A stretch of DNA of 23,461 nt from Cellvibrionales bacterium UBA4495 (GCA_002388905.1 DGNJ01000093.1:36353-59813), one strand, 5' to 3'. Numbered from the stretch's first letter, positions 1 to 8,624 are shown. Notes: generated by a model not told the origin, from the letters alone. A program made the numbers and translations.

Positions 1-73
1 GGGAGCCGAACCCGCCGCAACCCCATCCGGTTCTGCCAAAATGGGGCCTGTGGTTACCATACCGGCCATTAAC

Positions 74-88
74 GCCATGCGGCATGGC
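74..88. repeat. Perfect 7-bp inverted repeat upstream of the first gene
   Basis: GCCATGC and GCATGGC flank a single G. The dyad lies about 80 bp before the start of the exported peptidoglycan-binding protein. It could be an operator or chance; no clear -35/-10 pair was found beside it. Confidence 0.35.
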
Positions 89-167
89 CAGACAACACGC
101 ACTGGACCGTCCATAAAAATTGCAGCAGGGAGGATCCGGCCAGTGACAGCAAAGGAGACCCCGCCAG

Positions 168-2849
168 ATGAAACCCTCGACTCATCGGACCCATGACGCC
201 GCCCGACCCAACGTTCTATCCGCATTACTGGCGGCAGGGCTGGCGCTGACCACACTGGCAGCACCACCCGCCACACGCGCGGGTTTTTTTGACGATGTGG
301 TCAACAAAGCCAAAAAGGTTGCCGAGGACGCCGTCAGCTCCACGGTGGACAAGGCACTGGAAGATGACGATAACACGGATGCGACACCGCAACAGGACCC
401 GGCCGAGCCCCAACAGCAACAGGCTGCGCCGAAAGCCGCCCAGGACAGCCAACTGGTCAGGCGGATTCAGACCCGTCTCAACCAGCTCGGTTTCGACGCC
501 GGCACGCCGGATGGCCTCTATGGCCAGGGCACCCGCAACGCCATCAGGGCCTTTCAGTCGCAGCGGGGATTTCCGGTCACCGGCGAGCCTTCCGAACAAC
601 TGCTCGCCCGCCTGGAACAGGCCGCCTCGGCGGATAGTGCGCAAACGCCCACCAGCACTGCCAGCAAAAGCGACGAAAATCCAGACCAGTCGGAAACCGA
701 CTATATCGTCGCCAATGAGGCGGCGCTCGCCATGGTCCGGCTGCGTCACGCCCCCGGCTGGCTCGACGACGAAGAGCGCCTCTTTGACCTCACCACCCAC
801 CAGATTGTCATGGAGAAAAAGTACGGCGGCGGCATACAAGGTCATCCCCCGGTTTTTCAGCCGGAGAGTATTGCCGGACGGGAACCCAAATTTGCCGCCC
901 GGGAGCTGGCCCCGGTCATGCGAAAGCGGCTCCTGGCCGTCGCCGCACAGACGGGTCCCGGCTTTTATCGCGAGTTGAACTGGCGGCGAACCCGCTATGA
1001 CTTCAAGACGCAGACCCTCTCCTACAAGGGCCATATACTGAATCAGGCTCCCGAAAAGATTCGTGCCCAACTGCCGCCCCAGGTCAAGGACCGGGCCCTC
1101 TACGAAATCCCGAGAGGCGCCTCCTTTTCCAAAGAGCGCGAGTTCGGCATCGCCGCCAGGATTGAACCGGCGGCGGAACTGCTTGCCTTTGACCGGGTGC
1201 TCGGCCTCGACAATGTTCCGGTAGCCCCGGCTATTGCCGAAAAGATTGCCTCCCTGGATGAAAAGCAGGTGCGTCTGTTGTTCCGTGTCACCGATGCGGT
1301 TGACGGCGTTCTGCTGGCGAATGTCGACGGACTGGAGGTGAGGCCCGCCCCCGGCAAGCCGCCGATATGGACGCTGGCTGCGGAGGACTTTCCCTCCGCC
1401 ATGGCCGGTTTCTCGCTGATCGCCGGCGCGCCGCCCCCGGTTGACCGGCGCTTCGACGAGGTCCCGGTCGCCGTCTCGGAACCGGACATGGCCGATCTTC
1501 TACTGCTGCATCACTTCCCCGAGCGACTGGACGACGACTATCTGTTTACGCTCATGCAGGAACGCCAGCGCTTCGAGAAGCAGAGCGACGACCCCCCGTG
1601 GGGCCGCTATTTCAACCGTACCGCCCGCGACATGGATCGTGCCGACCTGGCCCGTTACGGCCAGGCTTTCAGGCAATGGACCCTGGAGCGTGCGGAAAAG
1701 CTGAACGGCCCGGTGGTCATCCGGGTTGAGCGGCACCGGCTCCAGGAAAATACGTCCTTCTCCAGCAGCAGTACCTGTCTCGAGCAGCGCAATGTCATGT
1801 CGAGCGGGGCCCAATTCGGTATTGCCGTCAAATCGACCCGGGACAAATGCGGAAAGGAGCGCTACCTGTGGAAGCGCAACCCCGAAATCGTCCTGGCCCT
1901 CGACAAGACGCCGTTGCCGCCACCCCCGGAAGTGGTCGATAAACTAGGCGGAGAGGTGCTCCCCATGGAGATCGTCGTGCAAATAACCGGCAAACAGAGC
2001 GCAAACGATTCCGGCAGGGGCGATCTGCTGCATGCCAAATTGCTCGAGGTGCGCTACTACGATGGCGATGGCCAGCGGGTTGCCACGGTGTCACCGGCAC
2101 CGCCGGCCGAGAAAAAGACCTACGATCCCGCAATGCGGGCCCAAAGCGGTAAACCTTACGGCCCGGACGTGATCGGTGTCCGTTTGGGAATGCCCCTGCA
2201 GGCGGCCGACGATGCGGTCCGCGGTCAGGGGCCGGTCAGGGATTATTTCGAGGGCAAGGCCCCCTTCCCCTTCGACGGAGCGCACCTCTACGTTCTCGAC
2301 GACGGCGACGAATATATCACCCTGTTCACCATCGCCGACAAATTCGGGGAACGGGTCGCGGCGCTGGAGCGAAACGTCTGGTACCTGCCTTCAACCGCAC
2401 CCACCGATGACGCGGTTTTTTCGGCGCTGGACAACAAGTACGGCTCTTCCACCGACCGACGGGACCACCCCGGCGGCTTCAATTTGCGCTGGACAACGAC
2501 CGCAACCGGGAAAGTGTTGAAGCGACAGGACGCCAAAACCCTTGGCTGCAAATCCCTTGTCGGCTCCCCGGCAAGCATGGATGTATTCAAAACCGACAAG
2601 GGTCCCTATGTCTGGGCACTACCGGGCCTCGACAAGGTCTGGGCGGGACCAGGCAACGGTTTCGGCATCGGACGCGACGACAGGTCGGCATCGGATATCG
2701 CCGCCTGCGGGCCGGAGATGATGGCCAGTTGGAACGACAACAGCGGCCAGCGTCATGGGCCGACCCTGAAAATCACGCTCTATGACGCGCCCTGGATGCG
2801 CGCCCATGCCGAAGCCAGGCGCGAGGCCGCGCCCGAAATCGGTTTGTAA
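168..2849 (+). CDS. Exported protein with peptidoglycan-binding domain, 893 aa, function unknown
   Basis: The N-terminus has a basic stretch, a hydrophobic core at about residues 16-32 and a likely signal peptidase site after A38 (T-R-A then G-F-F), so the protein is probably periplasmic or cell-wall associated. An acidic, Q/P-rich linker (65-92) leads to a PG_binding_1 repeat at about 95-150, recognisable by RIQTRLNQLGF, the DGLYGQGTRNAIRAFQ core and GFPVTGE. These modules bind peptidoglycan and usually target an attached domain. The remaining 740 residues are hydrophilic, and I recognise no catalytic motif in them. ATG was chosen because AAGGAG lies about 10 nt upstream and the signal peptide begins there. 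The gene is monocistronic in this window and convergent with the next gene. The reading frame and export are well supported; function is not. Confidence 0.85.
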   Translation: MKPSTHRTHDAARPNVLSALLAAGLALTTLAAPPATRAGFFDDVVNKAKKVAEDAVSSTVDKALEDDDNTDATPQQDPAEPQQQQAAPKAAQDSQLVRRIQTRLNQLGFDAGTPDGLYGQGTRNAIRAFQSQRGFPVTGEPSEQLLARLEQAASADSAQTPTSTASKSDENPDQSETDYIVANEAALAMVRLRHAPGWLDDEERLFDLTTHQIVMEKKYGGGIQGHPPVFQPESIAGREPKFAARELAPVMRKRLLAVAAQTGPGFYRELNWRRTRYDFKTQTLSYKGHILNQAPEKIRAQLPPQVKDRALYEIPRGASFSKEREFGIAARIEPAAELLAFDRVLGLDNVPVAPAIAEKIASLDEKQVRLLFRVTDAVDGVLLANVDGLEVRPAPGKPPIWTLAAEDFPSAMAGFSLIAGAPPPVDRRFDEVPVAVSEPDMADLLLLHHFPERLDDDYLFTLMQERQRFEKQSDDPPWGRYFNRTARDMDRADLARYGQAFRQWTLERAEKLNGPVVIRVERHRLQENTSFSSSSTCLEQRNVMSSGAQFGIAVKSTRDKCGKERYLWKRNPEIVLALDKTPLPPPPEVVDKLGGEVLPMEIVVQITGKQSANDSGRGDLLHAKLLEVRYYDGDGQRVATVSPAPPAEKKTYDPAMRAQSGKPYGPDVIGVRLGMPLQAADDAVRGQGPVRDYFEGKAPFPFDGAHLYVLDDGDEYITLFTIADKFGERVAALERNVWYLPSTAPTDDAVFSALDNKYGSSTDRRDHPGGFNLRWTTTATGKVLKRQDAKTLGCKSLVGSPASMDVFKTDKGPYVWALPGLDKVWAGPGNGFGIGRDDRSASDIAACGPEMMASWNDNSGQRHGPTLKITLYDAPWMRAHAEARREAAPEIGL

Positions 2850-2853
2850 TACG

Positions 2854-2890
2854 AACACGCCTTTTCCGCGGACTGCGTCGCCGGCGTGTT
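2854..2890. terminator. Possible bidirectional terminator between convergent genes
   Basis: AACACGCC (2854-2861) and GGCGTGTT (2883-2890) form a perfect 8-bp stem around a 21-nt GC-rich loop, between the stops of the converging flanking genes; the right arm overlaps the hydrolase stop. There is no long T tract, so termination strength is uncertain. Confidence 0.45.
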
Positions 2891-3905
2891 AGGGATTACA
2901 GACGATTTCGCTGGCAACTGACGGGCGGTGGCCGTTTCCGGACGGCAGACGGTCGACCGCCGCCGGAGCCAGCCAGGCGGCGATATCCCCGATGACCTGC
3001 CGGCTGCCGGTATAGCGGGTCAACATGTGGTAGCCGTCCGGGTATAAGGCGACACGAACCTCGCCGGCATCCGGCATTTCCAGTCGCCGCAACCAGAGAC
3101 AAACCGCTTCGGCGGGAATGATATGATCCTCCAGCCCGTACAGGACCAGCGCCGGTACGGGCAGAGCCGACACCCCGGCCGCCTTGTCCATCAAACGGGC
3201 CACGCCCTGCAGCGCGTCCACCCGCGCGCCTTTCTGGACCAGCGGGTCCTGACTTAACTGGCGCATGACTTCCGGGTCGTCGGTGGGCCGGATACCCAGA
3301 CGCCGGACCGGTTCACTCGTGAAATAGGCGCCGGGCATGGTGCGCATTGCCAGCCACAAACTGAAGCGCTGGTACCACGGCGTGGTTTCCGCACCCCAGA
3401 CCGCTGGCGCAATCAGGACCGCCCCGTCCACGGAGGCGGGCTGCGCCTCGGCCAGCAAGAGCAGGACCACCCCTGCGCCCATGCTCTCCCCCACCAGATA
3501 AAGCGGCACGTCCGGATGGCGGCGACGCAGCAGCCCGACTGCCGTGGCCGCATCCGCCACCAGGGTCTCGGTACCGGGCCAGATACCCGGTTTCGCCGTG
3601 CCACCGAAGCCCCGCTGGTCGTAGGCGTAGAGGGCCAGTTCTTGCTCCTCCACCAGTACCGGAGCCAGGTTCTCAAACGCCTTGCCGTAGTCATTGAATC
3701 CGTGCAGGGCCAATACCACCGCCGCCGGCTTGCCCTCGGGCGACCAGCGGTGCAGTGGCAGGCGATAACCATCCGGGGTCACGATGGACTCGGCGTGGAG
3801 TGCGGGCTCCATCACAAACGGACCGGCGGGCTGGAGTTGCGCCCTGCCGCAGCCAGTCAATGCCAGCAGTGCAGCCAGCATGACCAGCGCAGGCATCGGG
3901 GGCAC
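2889..3905 (-). CDS. Lipoprotein alpha/beta hydrolase (monoacylglycerol lipase / S33-like)
   Basis: This is a 338-residue serine hydrolase of the Hydrolase_4 type (lysophospholipase or monoglyceride lipase-like), which cleaves ester bonds of lipid-like substrates. Visible elements are the oxyanion segment LHGFN (about 67-71), the nucleophile elbow GESMG with Ser141, Asp260 in YGLEDH, and His293 in DGYHM. The N-terminus is a lipoprotein signal with lipobox LTGC and Cys19, so the mature enzyme is probably membrane-anchored. The GTG start at 3905 was chosen because GGAGG sits 7 nt upstream and the signal peptide follows at once. An alternative TTG at 3962 would add 19 residues and also has GGAGG upstream. 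It converges with the first gene. Substrate cannot be read from the sequence. Confidence 0.88.
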   Translation of the reverse strand: MPPMPALVMLAALLALTGCGRAQLQPAGPFVMEPALHAESIVTPDGYRLPLHRWSPEGKPAAVVLALHGFNDYGKAFENLAPVLVEEQELALYAYDQRGFGGTAKPGIWPGTETLVADAATAVGLLRRRHPDVPLYLVGESMGAGVVLLLLAEAQPASVDGAVLIAPAVWGAETTPWYQRFSLWLAMRTMPGAYFTSEPVRRLGIRPTDDPEVMRQLSQDPLVQKGARVDALQGVARLMDKAAGVSALPVPALVLYGLEDHIIPAEAVCLWLRRLEMPDAGEVRVALYPDGYHMLTRYTGSRQVIGDIAAWLAPAAVDRLPSGNGHRPSVASEIVCNP

Positions 3906-3907
3906 CC

Positions 3908-3919
3908 TTTTTCCTCCCG
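3908..3919 (-). promoter_or_regulatory. Shine-Dalgarno deciding the GTG start of the hydrolase
   Basis: On the minus strand this reads CGGGAGGAAAAA, with GGAGG 7 nt before GTG. The identical 12-mer occurs 60 nt further upstream (3968-3979), 10 nt before an in-frame TTG. Confidence 0.6.
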
Positions 3920-4109
3920 CGGCGAGGCCACCGAAATCCGCCAGCGGATGAAAGCGAGTCAATCGTATTTTTCCTCCCGATAGCGACGGCGGTTAGTCAT
4001 GCAACGGCCGATACAGCGCCAATATTGAACCCGGCAATATCAGCGCCTTTTGGTAAAAAACCGAAAACGCGCTGCATTACCTGTTACCCGGGAATCTATC
4101 GCGCGAAGA

Positions 4110-5579
4110 TCAGCCACCGTGGAAGCTTATATTGCGGGCATCGGTAAATTCCAGCAGGCTCTCCACGCCGTACTCCCGACCAATACCGGAACGCTTGATA
4201 CCGCCGAAGGGAGCCGACGAAAGCATGGTGCCGCTGCCGCCATTGATGGCAAGGGTGCCGGTGCGAACCTGCAGGGCCATTTCATAGGCCCGACCTACAT
4301 CGCTGGAATAGATCCCGCCGCCAAGGCCATACTCGGAGTCGTTGGCCATGGCCACGGCTTCTTCGTCGCTGTCAAAACCGATGACCACACCGATGGGGCC
4401 GAACACCTCTTCCTGGGCGAGCCGGGACCGGTTATCGACGTTATCGAACAGGGTCGCCTGATAGAAAAAGCCCTTGTCGAAACCGTCCGGCCGTTTGCCT
4501 CCGGCCACCAGGGTGCCCCCCTCGTCGAGGCCGATCTGAACGTAGTTTTCCACCCGCTGGCGCGCCTGTTCACGGATGAGCGGCCCCATTTGCACGCTCG
4601 GGTCGGCGGGGTTGCCAATTTTCACGCCGTTGGCCATGGCCGCCAGTTGCTCGACAAATTCCCTGCGAATGTCGTTGTGGACGAGGATTCGGGTGGTCAG
4701 TGCGCAACCCTGGCCGCAGTGGATGGTAAAACCCATCAGCGCCGCCATCAGGGCTTCGGCCTGGTTGGCGTCCTTGCGCACGATCAGCGCCGACTTGCCG
4801 CCCAGCTCCAGATGCAGTTTCTTTAATGTCGGCGCCGCCTGGGCCATGATCGCCGAGCCCACTTTGTCGGACCCGGTAAAGGTCACCATATCCACCCGCT
4901 TGTCCGTTGTCAGCTGCTCCCCGGCCTTGATATCGCCGGTAACCACGTTCAGGACGCCTGCCGGCAAGCCCGCCGCCTCCGCCGCCTGGCCAAAAACCAG
5001 TGCCTGAAAGGGTGTAAAGGGGGACGGTTTGAGAACACAGGTGTTGCCCATAACCAGGGCGTGTATCAGCTTGCCCAGGTTCAGGAAGAACGGATAGTTG
5101 TAGGGCGTAATGGCCGAGACCACGCCCCGGGGGATATAAGTAGTGACGGAAGTGCCCAGGGTCCTGGTGCCATCCATCGCGGGGGTAAGCTCGATGGGTG
5201 TCATTTTCGGTTCGATTTTCAGCGCATCCTGCAGCAGGGTGCGGGCGTGCTTCATGGGCAGATCAAACTGCATGGGACCGGCCAGCATCTGGCTGGCCCC
5301 CGCCTCGCGCACAATGAGGTCGACAATGTCCTCCCGGCGAGCGGTGAAATAGTCGAGCATTTTCTCCAGGACCGCGACCCGTTCAGGAGCGGCCATGTTT
5401 GCCCATGGGCCCTTGTCGAACGCTGTCCTGGCGGCGGCGATCGCCTCATCGATGTGACCGCTGTTACCCACCGGCGCTTCGCCGATAACCTCTTCGGTGG
5501 CGGGATTGACGACCGGGTCCCTATCGGTGGTATCGCACCAGCGGTTGTCGATAAACAGTTTTGCGGGGATGTTATTCAT
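4110..5579 (-). CDS. Aldehyde dehydrogenase (NAD(P)-dependent, ALDH superfamily)
   Basis: This is a 489-residue ALDH, the usual length, oxidising an aldehyde to the carboxylic acid with NAD(P)+. Catalytic residues are in place: Asn161 in PYNYPF, Glu258 in LELGGKS, nucleophile Cys292 in GQGC, and Glu391 in EEVFGP. The dinucleotide-binding FTGSDKVG is at about 234-241. ATG at 5579 fits the family N-terminus and has GGAG 8 nt upstream; the open frame extends 21 codons further but without family features. It lies 55 bp downstream of the SDR gene on the same strand, with the LysR gene upstream, so the pair probably performs successive alcohol-to-aldehyde-to-acid oxidation of one substrate. The cytosolic location is inferred from the lack of a signal peptide. 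Substrate unknown. Confidence 0.93.
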   Translation of the reverse strand: MNNIPAKLFIDNRWCDTTDRDPVVNPATEEVIGEAPVGNSGHIDEAIAAARTAFDKGPWANMAAPERVAVLEKMLDYFTARREDIVDLIVREAGASQMLAGPMQFDLPMKHARTLLQDALKIEPKMTPIELTPAMDGTRTLGTSVTTYIPRGVVSAITPYNYPFFLNLGKLIHALVMGNTCVLKPSPFTPFQALVFGQAAEAAGLPAGVLNVVTGDIKAGEQLTTDKRVDMVTFTGSDKVGSAIMAQAAPTLKKLHLELGGKSALIVRKDANQAEALMAALMGFTIHCGQGCALTTRILVHNDIRREFVEQLAAMANGVKIGNPADPSVQMGPLIREQARQRVENYVQIGLDEGGTLVAGGKRPDGFDKGFFYQATLFDNVDNRSRLAQEEVFGPIGVVIGFDSDEEAVAMANDSEYGLGGGIYSSDVGRAYEMALQVRTGTLAINGGSGTMLSSAPFGGIKRSGIGREYGVESLLEFTDARNISFHGG

Positions 5580-5634
5580 GGATGACTCCACGGATTGGCG
5601 CCCGGCTGGACCGGGCGCGGATGAATTGAAGGTT

Positions 5635-6447
5635 TCAGGCAAGCGCCTGCAGGGCGGGATCGTCGAAGGCGCCGGTCATACCGGCACTGATATGGCCGAG
5701 ATCCACCAGCAGGTTGATGCCATTGACGCCGCTGGCCGCATCGCTGCACAAGAAAGCCAGGGTATTGCCGATTTGCTCCGGACTCAGGGGTTTGACGCCC
5801 GCGGCCTCGCGATAGGCGGTGCCGAAGCCCAGCCAGGTATCGGCATTGGCCCTGGCCAGGGGTGTGTCCGTCGGCCCCGGCATGACGGAATTGATGCGGA
5901 TGCCTTTTTGCAGCCAGGGAAACGCCTGTATCGCCACAAAGGCGCACATGGCCTGTTTGCTGAACATATAGCTGTCGGCATCCTCGTGGCTGGCCACCCA
6001 GCCAGCCGCCCCCTGCCAATCGTCAATGGCCAGAAACTCCCGGAGTTGGGGCAGGTTATTCATCCAGGAAAGCCCGGCGGCGGAGGAAATCATCACGGCG
6101 GCACCGCCGCGTCCCAGCAAGTTCCTCGCCACCAGCTGGTCGAGAATATAGCGCTGGCTGATAAAGTTGATAAGCATAATGCCGGGGGTACCGTCCGCAA
6201 CCCCGGCGCAGGAAAATACCGCCTGAACCGGTTCGGTAATTTGCGACAGCGCTGCATCGACGCGGCCCTGATCACGAAGATCCACGGAAAGGCTCTGGCT
6301 TACCGGGTAGCTCACCTCGGCCACGTCCATGACGATCACCTCGGCACCAAGCCCGGCGGCAACCTGCGCCGCAGCGGCCCCCATGCCCGTGGCGCCACCC
6401 ACGACAAGCACTCGTTTGCCGTCATAGTGGAAAGGATTGATTGGCAC
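5635..6447 (-). CDS. Short-chain dehydrogenase/reductase (classical SDR)
   Basis: This 270-residue Rossmann-fold oxidoreductase has the cofactor loop GGATGMG (17-23), an acidic residue D41 after the second strand (VMDVAE) that favours NAD(H), SCAG at 79-82, catalytic Ser121/122 in MISSAAG, and Tyr160 and Lys164 in YMFSK. NSVMPGPTDTP (186-196) is the typical substrate-side loop. The layout resembles 3-alpha-hydroxysteroid dehydrogenase/carbonyl reductase-type SDRs, but the substrate is not determinable. The start is GTG: on the minus strand AGGAGG lies 8 nt before it. The gene lies between a LysR regulator (82 bp upstream, same strand) and an aldehyde dehydrogenase (55 bp downstream), which suggests one operon. 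Confidence 0.9.
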   Translation of the reverse strand: MPINPFHYDGKRVLVVGGATGMGAAAAQVAAGLGAEVIVMDVAEVSYPVSQSLSVDLRDQGRVDAALSQITEPVQAVFSCAGVADGTPGIMLINFISQRYILDQLVARNLLGRGGAAVMISSAAGLSWMNNLPQLREFLAIDDWQGAAGWVASHEDADSYMFSKQAMCAFVAIQAFPWLQKGIRINSVMPGPTDTPLARANADTWLGFGTAYREAAGVKPLSPEQIGNTLAFLCSDAASGVNGINLLVDLGHISAGMTGAFDDPALQALA

Positions 6448-6529
6448 TGATAGTTCCTCCTGTGTTATGTGACATTAGATTTATATTATCGGGACCTGCG
6501 GCGCCGGAAGCAGGCAGCTCACGCCAGAT

Positions 6530-7522
6530 TCACTTGCCCTTGGCACCGGTTTTCTTTGCTTCTACCCCGGTACCGCCATCCCCAGTAAACGCGCCGTTCC
6601 CATACCGCTCAGCCGCAATCTGGCCGATCATCTCGAGCACCAGCTTTGCGGAACTTGACTGCGTCTTCCCCGGCATGGTCACCAGGCACAACTGCCGCTC
6701 GGTATCGAATCCCGGGTTTTTGAACTGCAATTCCTGCATGGTCCCGGCGGCGAGTTCCCGGGCGACCATCGCATCCGTCGTGACCAGGATAGCGTCGGTG
6801 CGCAGGGTCACGTCTTTCAGGGTGGCCATGTCATTGCAGATCATCACCCGAACCCCGTTGGTTTTCAGGTAGTCGCGTTCGAATTTGCCTGGCTGGTGCC
6901 ACTCGTTGTCGTCAACACGGGTCGACAGGATCGGATAGGCAGCCACTTCCTGAAGCGGAAAGTCCACACGATTCGCCAGCGGATGACCGGTGCGAACAAA
7001 ATAACCGCCGTGAGTGACGGCAAGGGTCTCGATGTGCAGATGCCGTCGCTCAGCGGGCTTGATCTGGCCGATATCGCCAACAAAAAACTCGATCAGGCCG
7101 CGGTTGAGCAGATCCAGCAAACGGGCCATGGACTCGACCGTCACCTCCACGTTGGCCAGCGTCTCGCGTTGCAGTATCCGTTCGATCAGGGTATCGAGAA
7201 GCGGGTTCTGAAGCCCGTCGATAACGCCGAACACCAACTGACCGATATCCTGATCCTTGAGCAGGCTGATCTCCTTGTTCAGCACGGCATTGTGCTCGAG
7301 CAACTGGCGGGCTTTGTCCAGCACCGCCCGGCCCTGTGGGGTGGGCACCGCACCACTGAGCTGCCGGTCGAACAATTGCAGGTCCAGTTCGCGCTCGAGG
7401 CTTTGTATGCTCCGGGTCAACGCCGGCTGACTGAGATGCAGGCGCTTGCTGGCGCGAACGAAACTGGTCTCCTCCGCAAGGACGATGGCGTGGTGAAACT
7501 TGCGCAGATCCAGTGTTCTCAT
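6530..7522 (-). CDS. LysR-family transcriptional regulator
   Basis: This 330-residue protein has an N-terminal winged HTH at about residues 3-62 (HHAIVLAEETSFVRASKRL, LHLSQPALTRSIQSLE, LFDR) followed by the periplasmic-binding-like effector domain. LysR proteins bind a T-N11-A dyad and respond to a small molecule, often an intermediate of the adjacent pathway. It is transcribed in the same direction as the SDR and ALDH genes rather than divergently, and sits 82 bp upstream of the SDR, so it could be first gene of the operon. An AT-rich dyad lies 12 bp before its ATG and could serve autoregulation. The C-terminus is lysine-rich (AKKTGAKGK). Effector unknown. Confidence 0.9.
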   Translation of the reverse strand: MRTLDLRKFHHAIVLAEETSFVRASKRLHLSQPALTRSIQSLERELDLQLFDRQLSGAVPTPQGRAVLDKARQLLEHNAVLNKEISLLKDQDIGQLVFGVIDGLQNPLLDTLIERILQRETLANVEVTVESMARLLDLLNRGLIEFFVGDIGQIKPAERRHLHIETLAVTHGGYFVRTGHPLANRVDFPLQEVAAYPILSTRVDDNEWHQPGKFERDYLKTNGVRVMICNDMATLKDVTLRTDAILVTTDAMVARELAAGTMQELQFKNPGFDTERQLCLVTMPGKTQSSSAKLVLEMIGQIAAERYGNGAFTGDGGTGVEAKKTGAKGK

Positions 7523-7533
7523 GGCAATCTATG

Positions 7534-7552
7534 CATATATGTTATATATATG
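7534..7552. promoter_or_regulatory. AT-rich dyad upstream of the LysR gene
   Basis: CATATAT and ATATATG flank a 5-nt spacer, a perfect 7-bp inverted repeat 12 bp before the LysR start. The size (19 bp) and position suit a LysR autoregulatory site or the gene's own promoter region. The functional role is inferred. Confidence 0.4.
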
Positions 7553-7952
7553 ATGTATCTGTTGCGATTTGATTATACCTATTTCGCCTCTACTGTGAAG
7601 AAAAATTTCATGCCATTGGCGCTATTGAGGCAGGGAGCGTTCACAGCCAATAAAGGCCTTAAGACAGCCCGCGGGCTACTCGACGGGCCACGTCCATGCA
7701 ATCAGGGCGCTACCGGCCACTTATCGCGCTGTTTATTATCGGCATTACTTGACTTGGAACAGCAAGTCGACAATCACTGATCCACCGGCAGGGGTAAAGC
7801 GGAGAGTCTGCACTAACCGATCGCGTTGGCGACAAAAGCGGTGTAGAGAAGCGATTATCTAACCCCTTTATATAGTGTGTATCGGGTTTTTATAAGACAT
7901 GTTCGGGGGCAGAATCGATCAACTGCATTACCGCAAGTACTTCCGGAAAACT

Positions 7953-8027
7953 ATGACAAACACCGCCACACCCGCTAAAATCGCGCGCTTTTTACGCCCC
8001 GCCCTTTTGGGAATCCTGTTCTTTTGA
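7953..8027 (+). CDS. Possible 24-aa leader peptide before the GDT1-like gene
   Basis: An ATG frame of 24 codons ends in TGA 12 nt before the transporter's GTG. The peptide starts polar (MTNTATPAK), continues with a basic stretch (IARFLRP) and ends hydrophobic (ALLGILFF), so it could insert in a membrane or act as a regulatory leader. There is only a weak GGA about 7 nt before its ATG. The short distance would allow translational coupling. It may equally be a chance open frame. Confidence 0.3.
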   Translation: MTNTATPAKIARFLRPALLGILFF

Positions 8028-8039
8028 GGTTGGCTGACC

Positions 8040-8624
8040 GTGGATATCTCCGTTATCGGCTCCGCTTTCGTGCTCCTGTTCCTGGCTGAGCTGGGTGACA
8101 AGACCCAGCTCATGACCATCACCCTCGCCCATCGCTATCCAACGCGTCCGGTACTGGCGGGAACATTCCTGGCTTTTTTCGTACTCAACCTGCTTGCGGT
8201 CCTCATGGGCGCAGCCTTGTACCACTATGTGCCCCAGGAGGCCGTACTGATTGCCGCCGGCCTGTTGTTCCTGCTTTTCGCCTGGCGTTCGTGGCGCGAG
8301 GCCGGAGACGATGAAGACGAGACCGGGCAGACGAGCGACGGACGCGGCGCCTTCCTGGCCAGTTTCACGCTTATTTTCGTCGCCGAGCTGGGCGATAAAA
8401 CGCAACTGGCGCTGATTGCCCTTGCCGCCAGCACCGGCGCCTTATGGTCAACCTTTGTCGGCGGAACTCTGGCGTTATGGGCGGTAGCAGCCATCGGCGT
8501 GGGCCTCGGCAGCACCCTGTTGCGCAGGATACCCCGGCACTGGATGCATCGCGTCGCTGCCATGCTGTTCCTGGTCTTCGGTTTGCTGGCACTGGGCAAA
8601 GTGATGGCCGATATTGGAGCATAA
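8040..8624 (+). CDS. GDT1/TMEM165 (UPF0016) family cation transporter, Mn2+/Ca2+ export
   Basis: This 194-residue inner-membrane protein is built of two homologous halves, each starting with the family signature ELGDKTQ (residues 17-23 and 116-122) within hydrophobic helices. A charged cytoplasmic-type loop (about 86-102, rich in D and E) separates the halves. Family members exchange Mn2+ or Ca2+ for protons; Vibrio MneA is an exporter of manganese. Six or seven membrane segments are visible, as usual. The GTG start is supported by GAGG 10 nt upstream and by placement of the first signature. It converges with rlmKL. Metal specificity is inferred from the family only. Confidence 0.9.
   Translation: MDISVIGSAFVLLFLAELGDKTQLMTITLAHRYPTRPVLAGTFLAFFVLNLLAVLMGAALYHYVPQEAVLIAAGLLFLLFAWRSWREAGDDEDETGQTSDGRGAFLASFTLIFVAELGDKTQLALIALAASTGALWSTFVGGTLALWAVAAIGVGLGSTLLRRIPRHWMHRVAAMLFLVFGLLALGKVMADIGA

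Larger units (their letters stand above)
7523..8039. other. 517-bp intergenic region between divergent LysR and GDT1 genes
   Basis: No family-supported gene lies here. It holds the AT-rich dyad, the palindrome AGCCCGCGGGCT (7666-7677), the inverted repeat GACTTG-N6-CAAGTC (7751-7768), an 18-codon ATG frame at 7696-7752 without a Shine-Dalgarno, and a 24-codon frame at 7953-8027 annotated separately. Promoters of the two divergent flanking genes should be here, but I could not assign a convincing -35/-10 pair. I did not find the conserved core of the yybP-ykoY manganese riboswitch that precedes some transporters of this family. Confidence 0.5.

Noticed and set aside
7860..8039. yybP-ykoY manganese riboswitch before the GDT1-like gene
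   Set aside because: This class often precedes the transporter family, but the conserved core sequences were not found by eye. A covariance-model search would settle it.
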